A stretch of DNA of 64,000 nt, from positions 14,075,611-14,139,610 of the forward strand of contig JAMXIF010000077.1 in the NCBI GenBank assembly GCA_028583685.1. The letters are read 5' to 3'. Positions 22,530 through 35,849 of this stretch are shown here, piece by piece. The notes below the pieces were generated by a model, which saw only the letters and a list, made by a program, of their open reading frames with translations, ran no database searches and was not told the DNA's origin. Numbering within the stretch: position 1 is the stretch's first letter; every line of letters begins with the position of its first letter. The stretch is from Petaurus breviceps papuanus (taxonomy: Eukaryota; Chordata; Mammalia; Diprotodontia; Petauridae). A program made the translations under genes and the position numbers.

Positions 22530-22820
22530 TCCATATCCAGGTCACTTAACCTTTTGGAAACTGTTTCCTCATCTTTAAAATAACGGGGTTGAACTCAGTG
22601 ACTTCCTTTTTTTTTTTTTAAACAATTGGGGTTAAGTAACTTGCCCAAGGTTACATGGCCAGTTTTTGTGTGTGTGTGTGTGGGTGTTAAGTATCTGAGG
22701 CTGGAACCGATTCCGGGTCCTCCTGACTCCAGGGCCAGAGCTGTTACTCACTGCGCCACCTAGCTGCCCTGAACTCAGTGACTTCCAAGGTCCATTTCAT
22801 TTCTAAATCCTATGATGTCT
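22530..22820 (+). mobile_element. MIR3-like SINE interrupted by a younger SINE
   Basis: Left part: aggtcacttaaccttttgga, ctgtttcctcatctttaaaa and ttgaactcagtgacttcc. The right part resumes at 22771 with gaactcagtgacttccaagg and tccatttcatttctaaatcc, giving the L3-type tail. The insertion between is listed separately. Confidence 0.75.
22607..22770 (-). mobile_element. tRNA-derived SINE with exact 16-base target duplication
   Basis: Reverse-complement SINE: T-rich tail, gttaagtaacttgcccaagg, gggtcctcctgactccaggg, and the head gcgccacctagctgccc. The flanking repeats gaactcagtgacttcc at 22591-22606 and 22771-22786 are identical over 16 bases, showing a relatively recent L1-type insertion. A GT-rich expansion has grown inside the SINE at about 22667-22682. 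Confidence 0.92.
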
Positions 22821-22984
22821 AGCAAGTATATTAAAGGTGTGTGTGTGTCATGGCTTATCAGAGGAAGTGAATTACAACATTTTTTTCAATTTTAAATTTC
22901 TTAATTCAGATTATTATTAATCTCAATTCAGAATAGATTATTTCCAAATAATCAAATTAATCCTTTCAACATTTGACAAGAAAC

Positions 22985-23065
22985 TCAAAATACATACATA
23001 CATATATGTATATATATGCATATATATGGGGTGTGTGTATATACACACATGCACACAGACATACA
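22985..23065. repeat. Mixed TA/CA/TG microsatellite
   Basis: Alternating purine-pyrimidine sequence (catacatacatatatgtata and relatives), visible directly. Confidence 0.85.
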
Positions 23066-23159
23066 TTTACCTTTTAAAATTTAATTACATACTGCCACAG
23101 TAGCCCTCATTCAGGTAAAATGTGATGATATTCACTCTCAAATGCTTTGTGCCATCCCT

Positions 23160-23600
23160 GACTGAGGGTGTTCAGACTGGCATTCCAGGCCCTCCACAAT
23201 CTGACTTCCCCTCAGTCTTTCAAAGCTTAATCTCATATTTTATTCCACATGTTCAGTGTTCCAGTCAAAAGTAGATCATCACTTGAAAATGTCCTGCAGA
23301 TACTTTTCCATTTCTTTGTCTTTCTTTAGTCACACTCTTAAATATACCTTTTCTTCTTTACCTTTTAAATCCTAGCTGTCCTTTAAACCAACTCAAGTGC
23401 CACCTTCTCCTTGAAACCTTTTCCTGTTGTACTCCAGTTGATAATGACCACAGGCTTCATATAGTGCTTTGTCTTTTAATCTAATGCACTCATTGAAGTT
23501 ATCTGTGTATGTGTCATGAAGTTAGAGACATTTTTCATATGCATTAACAGTGCTTTTCACAGGGTAAACATTTATTAAATGTTATGGAAACAAATGGTAT
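23160..23600 (+). mobile_element. LINE L2, 3' portion (sense)
   Basis: Follows L2: ccaggccctccacaatctga, cttaatctcatattttattc, aaatcctagctgtcctttaa, gtgccaccttctccttgaaa, and near the end acagtgcttttcacagggta and catttattaaatgtta. Confidence 0.75.
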
Positions 23601-23739
23601 GCTCTGAGATATAGTTAAGTTCTAGAAAAAGGTACCAAGGGCTCAATAAAAATGGTATATTACTTACTGGGTATGGTTATGTGTGCTTATAGTCTCTTCT
23701 GTTGGGAAGGCAGATGATTTCTTGAGTTCTGAATTCTGC

Positions 23740-23816
23740 CGCCAGCCTAATTAATTAAAATTAATTAAACAATAAATAATTTTAAAATAAAATAAAATTA
23801 ATAAAAAATTAAGCCA
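23740..23816. repeat. A/T-rich low-complexity tract
   Basis: Repeated attaatta and aataaaataaaa units, almost no G or C over 70 bases. Confidence 0.8.
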
Positions 23817-23819
23817 GCT

Positions 23820-24540
23820 TAATGTCCAGCACTAAGCATGATCAGAGATGTGATAGAGAATGAACCAGGCCATGTTCAAGGAAGAGCTCCATTTATTGAT
23901 TCTTTGGACAAAGTTTTTATAGAGCAGTGAGCTAAAGGAATGAAACTTGAGTTTTCTTATCACTTATTTAGTACATGAGGTTTAGGTAGTCTGTAATATC
24001 CTGGAAATAGCACAGAATAGATATTCTAATAAGGATTTGAGCACCTAGGTGACTAAAATCTTAGGGTAGAGCCTTTGATCAATAGTCGGATAATTCCTAT
24101 GTGGCCACGCCACAAAGAATACTCTTGGGAGCTGACTTCAAAAAAAAAGCCGTGTCATTAAAAGTATCTTTTTTTGGAGCAGACCACCTGGGAATTATCT
24201 GAGTGCTGGATCAAGTATTTTGGCTCCACAGAACTCTGAGCTCTAATGGGCTATGCCAGTCTGTGTCCTTACTAAGGGATCAGTGTGGTAAGCCCCTGAA
24301 GTAGAGGCCCCCAGTTTGCCTAGGGAGGGTCAACCTAACCCCAGTTGAAAACAGTAAGTCAGAGTTCCCATGTTGATCTGGTGGTGGGATATAAGCCTGT
24401 GCATGGATCCTGCACTTCTATCTTGGATGAGATGAGGGAAAAAGTGCCTATCTTTCCATTCTCAAGTATTACACATCCTTTTATCTCAAGCTCAGTTTCG
24501 AAAGTGAAATATTTTGGTATTCTTATCTAAATATTGTAAA
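23820..24540. other. Unclassified stretch, possibly an LTR-like fossil
   Basis: Contains tccatttattgattctttgg near its start and several moderately GC-rich blocks. The overall look is of a non-coding repeat such as an old LTR, but no family could be named. Confidence 0.2.
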
Positions 24541-24799
24541 TAAAGAGTAACTAAGAAACTGTTGGTTTTAATGCCAATCCATTTAGTTTAGTCCCTGATG
24601 ACATCTCAGGTTATTCAAACTTAATCTGAAGACTTTATTTAGTGATTGGTGATGTCTTCTTGAAGCAGCACCAGAATACTATCCTGTTTAACTAGAATGG
24701 GAGAGGTTCTTTGGTGCAGTTTTTCTTCTCATCTTTAAAAGTTCATGCCTTCATTATGTTTGGGTAATTTTAAATAACATTTAGCAATGGACTTTCTTG

Positions 24800-24928
24800 T
24801 TTTTTATTTGTTTTTGATGGGAGCAAGGCAGTTGGGGTTAAATGACTTGCTGTCTGAGGGCAAATTTGAACTCAGGTCCTCCAGACTCTGGGGCTGGTGC
24901 TCTATTCACTGTGCCACCTAGCTGCCCC
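24800..24928 (-). mobile_element. tRNA-derived SINE with internal deletion
   Basis: Shows ggcagttggggttaaatgac, then jumps directly to gctgtctgagggcaaatttg. The middle section normally holding ccaaggtcacac..agtaagtg is missing. The head tgtgccacctagctgcccc is intact. A T/G-rich run (24929-24985) follows. Confidence 0.85.
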
Positions 24929-24985
24929 CTTTTTTGATTTGTTTTTTTTTTTGTGTGTGTGTTTTGTGTTTTTTTGGTTTTGTTT

Positions 24986-25689
24986 TAGTTACGGACTTTT
25001 TAAGGAATGAGTTTTGCTGAAATTTTTAATATTATTTTCTTTTCTTCTCTTGACCTGGAATTCTTTTCCTAGTGCATTAATAACATAATCAAGTAAAAAA
25101 GAAAAAAAAATAGAAAATATAGGAGATTGTGTGATACATGGTGATTAAATGAGATTTGGCTTAGTTTCATAAGAAATATTCTATGAGCCATATTGGAAAC
25201 TTTCTGTTCCGCACTGTTTAATTTAAATATGTGCCATTTTGTATCTTTTGATGCCAGAGAGCTTATCTATCTGGTAGTCAGTAAATACTTATTGATTTAT
25301 TGTTAACCCATATCTAGCTGTGCTTTGTTTCTAAGGATGATGCTGTCCATACAGAGTATATTCTGTCTAAAAAGAGTGAACCCAAGACATCTGAAGAGAC
25401 TAAGAAACTCAGAATCTATAGACTGCCACCGGACATAAGTTTTGCTCTTTGTAGAAAGAGGATGGAAATGGAAGCAGTCACAAGACATTTTAATATGCTA
25501 AAATTTCTTTTTTTCCTCCTTTCTAAGTACATGTTGGGGCTTAGAAAAATAACAAAGTAAATGTGGTTTGTGTAAGATGACCGCTTTATGGACCTGTGCT
25601 ATATAAGCTTTCCCTCATACAACTTTTCCAGGGCAGTTCCTACTGCCCCATATTTCTAGATGTTTCAATAGCCCTGAGGAACTTTTGAA
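24986..25689. other. Non-coding, no feature recognised
   Basis: A 61-codon - strand frame at 25303-25488 lacks splice context. No repeat named. Confidence 0.4.
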
Positions 25690-25870
25690 AGGAATGAAAG
25701 AATAAGCATTTATTAAATGGTTACTTTGTACCAGGCACTTTGCTAAGTTCTAACCAGCAAATAAGACAGTTCTTGACCTTAAGGAGTTTACATTCTGATT
25801 GGGGAAGAAGCATACAAAGAAGAACTATAAAGGGGAATGGATGGTACTTGTATGAGCATGTAGTTTGGAA
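25690..25870 (-). mobile_element. L2 3' end (antisense)
   Basis: Shows ataagcatttattaaatggt, tactttgtaccaggcacttt, ccttaaggagtttacattct and gattggggaagaag, the L2 terminus read in reverse. Confidence 0.7.
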
Positions 25871-26689
25871 ATGGCCTAAGAAGTGAGATAGAGGCCTAAA
25901 TATACAATAGGTAAAAACTCACCCATCAGAGCTCAGGATCACAGAGCAGGGTGCAAAATTTGTGAATACCATAAATTAAAGTCTTTTCTGGTTTGTAAAA
26001 CTTCAATAGTTAATACATTTATCTTTTTTATTTTAAAAAGTCCTTTTTTTCTAGCTCTTTTCCCTTGAATAATGTCTTTGAAATTAAATGAAGAGAGAAA
26101 GATGCAATATTCATAAACCTATGTTTTAAAACTGACCTTCTTACTGGGACCTAGATCTCAGCAGGAAATGCAGCATTAAGTCTGACTCTATCCTTAACCC
26201 ATTTAGTGATATTTAGTTGTGTTGGTTCTACCAATGTCCTTAAATTTGGGGTTTGTTGAGTTCTGTCTCTGTCACTGACTGAAAGATGTAAGAAACTAGG
26301 GGGAAGAATTTTATTTTGCAGTTGTGTTCCTGTTCAATTTTAAGAGTGTAAAATTATGTTTAAATGTATTAGGAACCAAAATCTCGAAACTTAATGTTAA
26401 AAACAGGAAGCGGTATTTTTTCTTCTTTGAAATGTATTTTACAAAATATCCCAGAAATGTGTGATTTTCACATCTAACAGTGTGTTTTTAGCCAAGAACT
26501 TCTTTGCCAGTATCCTCAGAATCTCTGATAGAACAACTTCACCAAGTTTTTTTTTCTCATAAAAACATTCCTGAGAAATTTATGAAAATGATAGAATGAT
26601 AATTTTGCCTTAAACCACATAAAGTATAAGTAGTAACAAATGCTTCATGTGCCTCAGTGGCAATATGTTTTTCACATCCTGTACGTAAA
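25871..26689. other. Non-coding, no feature recognised
   Basis: Unique-looking A/T-rich sequence without exon signals. Confidence 0.4.
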
Positions 26690-27290
26690 ATTTTTAATTT
26701 ATGGAACAAAACAAGCATTTCCGTAACGTAGTACAATAAAAAAGTTGTACATGAAACTGCAAATCTGTTGTGCACAACTTGCTATTCCTTTCAAATATAC
26801 AGCAAAATTATCATGTAAATTTCTTTTTTTCTCCCCTCTCCCCCCTCCAGAGATGGCTATCAATAGACACAAATAGATTGTGTGTGTGTGTGTAAATACC
26901 TACACACATGTATACATATATGTGTAAAATTATCCTATACATCTATTTATCAGTTCTTTCTCTGGACACAGTCTTTCCATATGTCCTTTATTGTTAATTT
27001 GGGTATTTATAATAGACAAAATAATTGATTTACTCAAAGTCCTTCTTAAAATAATATTGCTGTTACTATTTCTCTTGGTTCTGCTTATTTTGCTCTTCAT
27101 TATTTCATGCAAGTCTTTCCATGTTTTTCTAAATCACTTGAGTTCATCATTTCTTATATCACAGTAGTATTCCATCACAACCATACACCACAACTTGTTC
27201 AGCCATTCCCCAATTGATGGACATCCCTGCAATTTCCAGTTCTTTGCCACCACGAAGAGCTGCTATAAACATTCTAGAACATATAGATTC
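26690..27290 (-). mobile_element. L1 3' end (antisense)
   Basis: On + it reads ttttaatttatggaacaaaa, the inverted L1 terminus, then a C/T-rich block with ccctctcccccctccagaga, tttgggtatttataatagac, ttcatcatttcttatatcac, agtagtattccatcacaacc and accacgaagagctgctataa. The order matches the sense L1 end at 18832 and 54910. Confidence 0.75.
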
Positions 27291-27296
27291 TTTTCA

Positions 27297-27460
27297 TATT
27301 TTTTAATTTATGGAATAAAACAAAGCTTTTCCATAACATAATATGATAAAAAGGTACATGAAATTGTATTCTTGTGAGTTCTCCATATCTTGTGTTTGTA
27401 TCATTACAGATTTTTACATTACATTTTAAATCATTACATTCTAAATCTTTCCTTTCTGTG
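27297..27460 (-). mobile_element. Second L1 3' terminal fragment (antisense)
   Basis: The sequence ttttaatttatggaataaaa, then ccataacataatatgataaa, repeats the terminus seen at 26698-26760 with moderate divergence. It directly abuts the first L1 copy, giving two L1 termini in tandem. Confidence 0.6.
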
Positions 27461-27483
27461 TCCTTTAAATGTAATGGGAGCAG

Positions 27484-27659
27484 AGCGGCTAGGTGGCTCA
27501 GTGAATAGAGCACCAGCCCTGTAGTCAGGAGGACCTGAGTTCAAATCCAGCCTCAGACACTTCACACTTACTAGCCGTGTGATCTTGGGCAAGTCACTTA
27601 ACTCCAATTGCCCTACCTTCCCTTCTCCAAAAAAAAAAAAAAAAAAACAAAACCAAAAA
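27484..27659 (+). mobile_element. tRNA-derived SINE, full length with long poly(A)
   Basis: Complete copy: gcggctaggtggctcagtga, atagagcaccagccctgtag, ctgagttcaaatccagcctc, tgtgatcttgggcaagtcac, then an A tail of about 19. The imperfect flanks tgtaatgggagca and tgtaacaggagct probably are the target duplication. Confidence 0.92.
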
Positions 27660-27795
27660 TAATTGTAACAGGAGCTCTAGAGCTTAGCACAGTGTCTAGT
27701 AAGCACAGTAAGCCTTTAATCAGTGCTTTGTGACTATCATCGTCATCATCATCTATTAATCTTTGTTGAAGGAATGAATGATTGAATGAGATACT
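27660..27795 (+). repeat. L2 3' end fragment
   Basis: Shows cttagcacagtgtctagtaa and taagcctttaatcagtgctt, then gttgaaggaatgaatgattg. A short (ATC)n run (27727-27751) is inside. Confidence 0.6.
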
Positions 27796-28179
27796 AGCAA
27801 ATAGAAATTCAGGCAAACCTGTGAAATTCTGGTTTGGCTTAATTAAACTGCTTTCACTAAAGTGATAGTGTGAGTATCCTCATTTTCTACAGTTTTGAAT
27901 TATCTACATTGCTAAGAAGAAGTATATGTAGATTAAGTAAAACGATAGGTAACCCTCATCTGTTCTATCTGTCTTAGAATATGATTTTATATACATATAT
28001 ATTCTCAAATGTTTTCACACGCAGCTATTCCAGTTTCTAGATAGAAATGCTTTCTGATTTTTGGCATCTTGAGAACTAGCTGGGTGGTAGAAAGCAGCAG
28101 ACCAAAGTCAGCACATTTGTATTGAGAGATACATTATGTTCATATATATGTTTTTCTCTTAACTACATATTTGTCCTAG

Positions 28180-28312
28180 TTGCTCTATTAGTTTGTAAAC
28201 TTTTTTTAAAATCAGGAATTGTATCCACTGTTTAGTATATAGTCCAAACATTAGTACATAGCTTCCATAACCTCTGAGTATGCAATAACTGATTGTTGAA
28301 TAGAATAGAGTA
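28180..28312 (+). repeat. L2 3' end fragment
   Basis: Degraded tail: ttagtttgtaaac, tcaggaattgtatccactgt, and ataactgattgttgaataga follow the usual order. Confidence 0.55.
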
Positions 28313-28554
28313 GAGGCCTTTTTTGTTGGCTTACAGGGTTGTTAATGCCATTTTGTTTTAGTTCGGGAAAGACACATCTATAACTGTTTATCAGAAACTG
28401 GCAATTTTCTGATAGCCTGAAACTATTTAAAGTTTATGACTTCTAGGGCAAGTTTAAAGGAAAAAATATAATTAAAATCCAAGGATACCTACATTGTGTT
28501 AAATTGCACTCACGTCCTACATGAGGCTTTTCCTGTTTTCCCCTTTTGAAATTT

Positions 28555-28690
28555 ATTTGTATTCAATTCAGTAAGCATGTATTAAGTACTTTCTGTGTGC
28601 CAAGTACTGTGCTAGTGATAGGAATGTAAAGACGAAATTAAATAGATTCTACCAGGAAGGAGGGAAGGTAGTGATAGGGATGACCTCCAA
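28555..28690 (-). mobile_element. L2 3' end (antisense)
   Basis: Shows cagtaagcatgtattaagta, ctttctgtgtgccaagtact, gtgctagtgataggaatgta, the L2 terminus in reverse. Confidence 0.7.
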
Positions 28691-29032
28691 AAAGGAATGA
28701 AGAAGGGTCACTAAAGCATTTTCAAAAATGCACAAGAGAACCAAGAATATCTTTGATAATAACATATTGAATTTAGTGTTTTTTAAAGTACAAGCTCTAT
28801 GTAATATTTATTTTGCATTTTCTGTTAACTTTTTTACATGGAAATGTTCTTTTTTGGTGTTTATTATTATTTGTTATTCAGAATTAAAAAATAAAATTTA
28901 GAAGTTTGTTAAATGAATCAAATAGGAAGTTTGTTGGTTTTTTTTTTTTTTAGAATATTAGGAATACTAACTCCTAATTCTAGCTTTAAACCTTACTGCC
29001 TAGTATAACACATTTCTCTCTGGCATTTTTAG
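28691..29032. other. Intron-like sequence before the candidate exon
   Basis: A/T-rich sequence leading into a pyrimidine-rich run, catttctctctggcattttt, directly before AG at 29031-29032. Confidence 0.45.
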
Positions 29033-30847
<1,815 letters not shown>

Positions 30848-31004
30848 TTTTTTTTTTTTTAAAGCAATCAGGGGTAAGTAACTTGCTCAAGGTTACACGG
30901 CCAGTTATTTCTGGGTGTGGTGCTGTCTGAGCCGGGGATTCGATCTCCAGGTCATCCCAACACTGGAGCCGGTGCTCTTACTTGCTGTGCTACCTGGCCG
31001 CCCC
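30848..31004 (-). mobile_element. tRNA-derived SINE, second subfamily, with 12-base target duplication
   Basis: Differs from the common copies: it has gggattcgatctccaggtca and caacactggagccggtgctc, with the head tgctacctggccgcccc. Direct repeats aacaagccatct at 30836-30847 and 31005-31016 are identical. The same subfamily appears at 57944-58092. Confidence 0.92.
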
Positions 31005-31654
31005 AACAAGCCATCTCTTTATCTCTCTTGTGGCTGTTTATATGAATCAACTTAGAGAATTGATAAAGATGACATGAAAATTCTCATGAATTTAGACATA
31101 CAAAAGTGTTCAGAAGTACTGAACTGAAGAAAAGGAATCTGTTGCCTGTAGTAGAAAAGAGTGCTAAGTTTGCTGTCGGAGGACCTGGGTTTTAATACTA
31201 TGTACTTGTTGATTGATCAGTTCCTTTAGTAAGAGCATTTGTTAGATATCTGATCATATGCTAGCAATGACACAACCACAAGAATGTCAATAGGAGCATG
31301 TGTGTGTGTCTGTGTGTCTGTGTGTACAGACCTGCCAGAAATGGGAAATAGCTGACTTTTGGTCAGCTCAGCCTTAGAGTGATATACTTTTCTGCTATAG
31401 GTTTAAGTGTTTATTCTTGAGGCATAATTTGCTGAATTTTATCCATTTAAGGTTTTGTACTAGTTTAGGGAAACCTCTGGTTTTACTTTATGCAAGAGTG
31501 ATATGACTCTTAATGTTAGATCCAAATCAATCAACTATAACAATCTCCATTTTTCTTGGCAATGAGAAGTTTTTTGAGTTTATTATTCCATGGTTCTAGA
31601 AATGCTGTAGTTAGAAAGTTATTTCCTTTTTTTTTCTTTTAAAAATTTTATATA
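31005..31654. other. Non-coding with a short (TG)n tract
   Basis: A TG-rich tract lies at about 31298-31325. Nothing else assignable. Confidence 0.45.
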
Positions 31655-31885
31655 TGATATCATAAGATTTGGAGCTAAAAAGAGACCTTAGATATCATTT
31701 AGTTCAGGCGTGACCACAAGTCCTCACCCCTAATTTAGTCAAACCACAATATTACACACAAGGAAATTGAGACTTTAAACATTTAGATGTTTTGACCATG
31801 GTCATATCTGTAGCAGTGCGAGGATTTGAACTCAGGTTCTGTGACTCCAAATCCAACATTCTGTACCAAATTTATACTCCCAACA
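31655..31885 (-). repeat. Old SINE remnant (MIR-like or THER2-like)
   Basis: Contains ataagatttggagctaaaaa, gagaccttagatatcattta, acacaaggaaattgagactt, gcgaggatttgaactcaggt and tctgtgactcc in the order seen at 6878, 12315 and 42665. Confidence 0.6.
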
Positions 31886-31947
31886 GCAGTGATGCCAAAC
31901 TTAAATAGGAATGGGGGGCCATTAAACCTTACATGAGGGAGACATAA

Positions 31948-32183
31948 ATGGTGTCATTATGCATAGAGTACTTGGCCTAGAGTTAGAAAGACCTGAGTTC
32001 AAATGTGCCCTCAGCTACTTCCTAGTTATGTGGCCCTGGGCAAGTCACTTAACTCTATTTGCTTCAGTTTCCTCATCTGTAAAAGGAGCTGGAGAAGGAA
32101 ATGGCAGGCCACTCCAGTAGCTTTGCCAAGAAAACCCTATGTGGGGCCACAAAGATTCGGACACAACTGACCAACAACAAAAG
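31948..32183 (+). mobile_element. tRNA-derived SINE with RTE/BovB-like tail
   Basis: The body ctgagttcaaatgtgccctc, gtggccctgggcaagtcact and cctcatctgtaaaaggagct is followed by gagaaggaaatggcaggcca, ctccagtagctttgccaaga and the tail ggccacaaagattcggacac, aactgaccaacaacaa. The tail is homologous to the BovB/RTE terminus (..gcaaagagtcggacacgactg..), so an RTE LINE probably supplied the enzyme. The frames at 32101-32342 begin inside it and are not genes. Confidence 0.8.
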
Positions 32184-32374
32184 AAGGAAAGGAGGGAGCA
32201 GATGTCAGGACTGCTTAATCACTTGCTTACTCTTCCCTCCCCCTACCATCAGCAGCATCAAGGGAAAGGAGGAAATAAAAACAGATGCAGTTGCCCGTCG
32301 TCTCTAAAACCAAACTCTTTTATCCCAGCACGTGGATCATGAGAGGGCCGACTTCTTCTGGGGTGGGGACTGCT

Positions 32375-32460
32375 CCCTTTTTGTGTCTGTGTCCTGGCAC
32401 CTAGCAGTGCAGCTTGTGCACAGTACAGTGGGTGCTTAATGCAAGTATGTTGAGAGGAGA
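32375..32460 (+). repeat. L2-like 3' tail
   Basis: Shows tgtgtctgtgtcctggcacc, tagcagtgcagcttgtgcac and agtgggtgcttaatgcaagt. Decayed. Confidence 0.5.
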
Positions 32461-32999
32461 TCGTTCACAACATATGCATATAAGAAGTAACAAAGGATGG
32501 AAAGGAGGGGTGAGGGAGAGAGATTCCAGTACATTTCTTTGTCCTCTTCAAGGCATCGTGTCCACACAGTTTAAGTAGAAATATAGCTCATGCTTCTACA
32601 TCACTTTATAGTTTAAACTGCTCTTTCCTCACAACAGTACTACCAGGTTGGGATGATGATGTTAGTATCACTTCAAGTTCATTGTTTTTTCCCTTATACA
32701 TAGACCTGTGAGGGAGATTAGCTGTGAGGAAATAAAGCATAATCAAGCTCATGCATTCTAGTCTTATAATCCTCCTATATCCTGAAAAGACAGAAACTTA
32801 TATGTATCACAGTATCACAAAGGCTTTTTAAGTGAGCAAAGAAAGAAATTAAGAATATCGAATATAACTTCCTTTTTTTTTTTTTTTAAAGATTCTTGAG
32901 TCTTAAGAACCACATGAAATTTAAAAATAAGAATAATTGGAGATAACTAAGATCAGTAGATCCTGGTTAATCATGTGATTCTATAACAAGGCCATTTCC
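32461..32999. other. Non-coding, no feature recognised
   Basis: A/T-rich, with a T run at 32870-32886. No exon or repeat assigned. Confidence 0.4.
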
Positions 33000-34060
33000 T
33001 CCTTCTCTCCCCTCTCCCCCACCTAACCTCTTCCCTTAGGAATCTCCTGCCTTCTTTGGCTTTAGAGCTAAACTGTACTTGAGTGATTTCCAAATCCATA
33101 TTATTTAGTCTTATCTCTCGAGTCAAATGTTTAGTTGGTTCCTGCATATCTCTTCATGTATGGCTTATAGACACCACAAGTTTTGGTGTCCCAAACCACC
33201 CTTATTGCCTTTTTTTCAGAGCCAAAAGTCCTTTGGCCTGACTTTCTTTTTCAGTGGCTTTTCCATCACATGTGCTGAAAACCTTTGAGCTATCTTTGCC
33301 TTTTGGCTTTCCCTTTCCTTCACTTTTCCTATCTAGTCAGTTGTCGAGTTCTTCACCTGCTGCTTACTATTTAACTCTTCTATTTATGCTGTTTATGCTC
33401 TTCTGTTTAACTTACTACTTCCTGTCTACTTCCACCCCATAACAGGCCTCCATTGCTACCTAGCGAGAGTATTACTTTTGTCTCCTTACTGGTCCCCCCA
33501 CTTCTAGCTTCGTCCCTTTCTAGACCATCCTTCACCTCACTGTCAGACAAATTCCCTTTACTGATGAAATCATGCCATTCTTCTGCTCAAGAGTCCAGCA
33601 GTAGCTTCTTGTTGCCCAGGGAATCTAAATACAGATTGCTCAGCCAGACATCAGAGGCCCTACATGATCTATCACTGCCTACCCTTTTCAACTTCATTTC
33701 ATATGTTCCCCATCCATATACTCTCTATTTCAATTAAATCAAACTACTTACCATCCTCTATAAATATCTTGCATTTTTTCCTTACATCTGTGCCTTGGCT
33801 TATGCTATTTCTCACAGCTGGAATAATACTCACATTTATAGAACACTTTATATTTATAGAGTTCTGTCACATAACATCTTCTTTGCTCCTACCATGTCAT
33901 ACAATTCCACCCCCCCCATATCTTTCCATTGAAATCTTTTCCATTTTTCAAACCAGCTCAAATACTACACTTTTCCATTAATATTTACCTGATCCCTAAA
34001 GTCTTAACTTGGGCCACATGTATTAATTTATTTATATGATAAATGTTTGTTGACTGACTG
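33000..34060 (+). mobile_element. LINE L2, 3' kilobase (sense)
   Basis: Follows L2 from the ORF2 end (gtgatttccaaatccatatt, ggcttatagacaccacaagt) through cttactggtccccccacttc, gatgaaatcatgccattctt, tggaataatactcacattta, to gataaatgtttgttgactga at the terminus. The hydrophobic frames at 33254-33981 are remnants of this copy. Confidence 0.7.
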
Positions 34061-34209
34061 TTAACTGACTTAATCTCTTTTTTTCTACCTCGGCCTCTGA
34101 TATGACTTGGATATAAAGAGTGGCAGCATTAGCAATTTAGAGGAAGGAGGAATTACTTATCAGACCTATGGATAGGGGGAATCATAACAGCTCTTGTAAT
34201 TGCCCTTTT

Positions 34210-34915
34210 CTCTTCTCTAATAATGCTACCATCCTGGTACAGATACTCACCAATTCACCACCTAGACTATTGCAGTAGCCTGCTGGTTGGTCTCCCTGCC
34301 TTAAGTCCTTCTTTATTCCAGGCCATTTTCCATTCCCCTGTTAAACTAATCTTCCCAAGGTGAAGTTCTGACCTTGTCACAATGCATTCCATCCCCCAAC
34401 TCCCACCCTAAATTCTGTAAACTCCAGTGGTTCGCTATCATGTAAAATAATTTATTTGGCATTTAAAGCCCTTCATAACCTAGACCTTTCCTGTTTTTAC
34501 AGTCTACTTATACTTTACTCACCCCTGTGCACTCTGCAATCCTGTGACACTGGTCTCCTTGCTGTACCTTGTAGAAAACATTCCATATCTCCTAATTCCA
34601 TACATTTTCACTGTCTGTCTCCCATCCCTGGAATTCTCTCCTTCCTCTTCACCTCCTGGCTTCCCTGGTTTCCTTTGAGTCTCAGCTAAAATCCTGCCTT
34701 CTGTAAGAAGCCTCTCCAAACCCCCTTAATTCTGGTGCCTGCCCTCTTGATTATTTCCTTTTTATCTCGTCTGTAGCTTGTTCTTTGAATGTTGTCTCTC
34801 CAATTAGATGGTGAGCTCCTTGAGAGCTGAGACTACGTTTTATCTTTCTGTGTATGCCTAGCACTTAGCACAGTGCTTGGTACAAAATGATTGTTAATAA
34901 ATGCTTGTTGACTCA
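34210..34915 (+). mobile_element. LINE L2, ORF2 end plus 3' UTR (sense), well preserved
   Basis: A clean succession: ttgcagtagcctgctggttg, gtctccctgccttaagtcct, tccagtggttcgctatcatg, catttaaagcccttcataac, ccatccctggaattctctcc, ggtgagctccttgagagctg, cacagtgcttggtac and ttaataaatgcttgttgact. This is the best L2 3' copy in the window. Frames here are L2. Confidence 0.85.
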
Positions 34916-34969
34916 CTACTTCTCATGTACTTTCCATGTTTTATTTTGTGTGGTAGTCTTTTGTGACTA

Positions 34970-35095
34970 TATCACATTCTCTATCAGAATATAAGCTCTG
35001 TGAGGGCAGGGACTTCATCTTAATGTATCACTCCTCTTATCTATCAGTCTGCTTATAGTAGGTACTTAAATATTTTATCTTGAACTGAATTAAAT
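34970..35095 (+). repeat. L2 3' end fragment
   Basis: Shows agaatataagctctgtgagg, gcagggacttcatcttaatg and atagtaggtacttaaatatt, another L2 terminus right after the previous copy. Confidence 0.7.
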
Positions 35096-35194
35096 TATTC
35101 CAGAGAAATCAGTGAAAAAGAGACAGAAAGAATAAAATCATCTTCTTAGAAATTGTGATTTGTTGCATGAAAATAACAAGAGAGTTCAGGTTAA

Positions 35195-35765
35195 TGCTCT
35201 CATTTTTAAATTTAATTTTGTTATTTTCCCCAAATAGCAAACATTTATTTTCTCTTCCTTCCACTCTTCTTTTCTTATTGAGCAATTTAAAAGAAGAAAA
35301 TTCTCATAACAAATATATACTCAAGCAAAATAAATTATCATTTTGGACATGTCCATAAATTTATGTCTTGTATGTTTTCATTCCTTTACCTCTCTGGCAG
35401 CAGGTGGGTCATCTGCTTCATCTTTAGTCCTCTGGAGCTATGGTTTACTACCAGAGTTCTGAAGTCTTTTGGATTTTTATATATATATATATAGTTGTAA
35501 TTGTATAATTTTTTTCTCCTACTACTGTTTATTTCACTCTGCATCAGTTCAGAAGTCTTCTCAGTTTCCTCTGAAACATTCCAGTTTGTCATTTCCCTAA
35601 CAGTCCATTACATTCATATAACAACTGTTTAGCCATTCTTTAGTAAGTGAAAAACTCTTTCTTTTCTTCCTACTATGAAAGGAACTGCTACAAATGTTTT
35701 TGTACAAATGCATCCTTTTCATCTCTCTTTTATGTCTTTGGAGTCTCTGTCTGCTTCAACTGTTT
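35195..35765 (-). mobile_element. L1 3' end (antisense)
   Basis: On + it reads ttccccaaatagcaaacatt, attgagcaatttaaaagaag, tttggacatgtccataaatt, cactctgcatcagttcagaa, ccattacattcatataacaa and gaactgctacaaatgttttt, the inverted L1 3' UTR. A (TA)n run sits at 35480-35493. Confidence 0.8.
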
Positions 35766-35849
35766 GATATTAACAATGGGAGCTGATGTTAAAAAAGAAA
35801 TCATTTGGCTCACTAAGACCACTTATTTAGAACATAGTATACACAAGTC

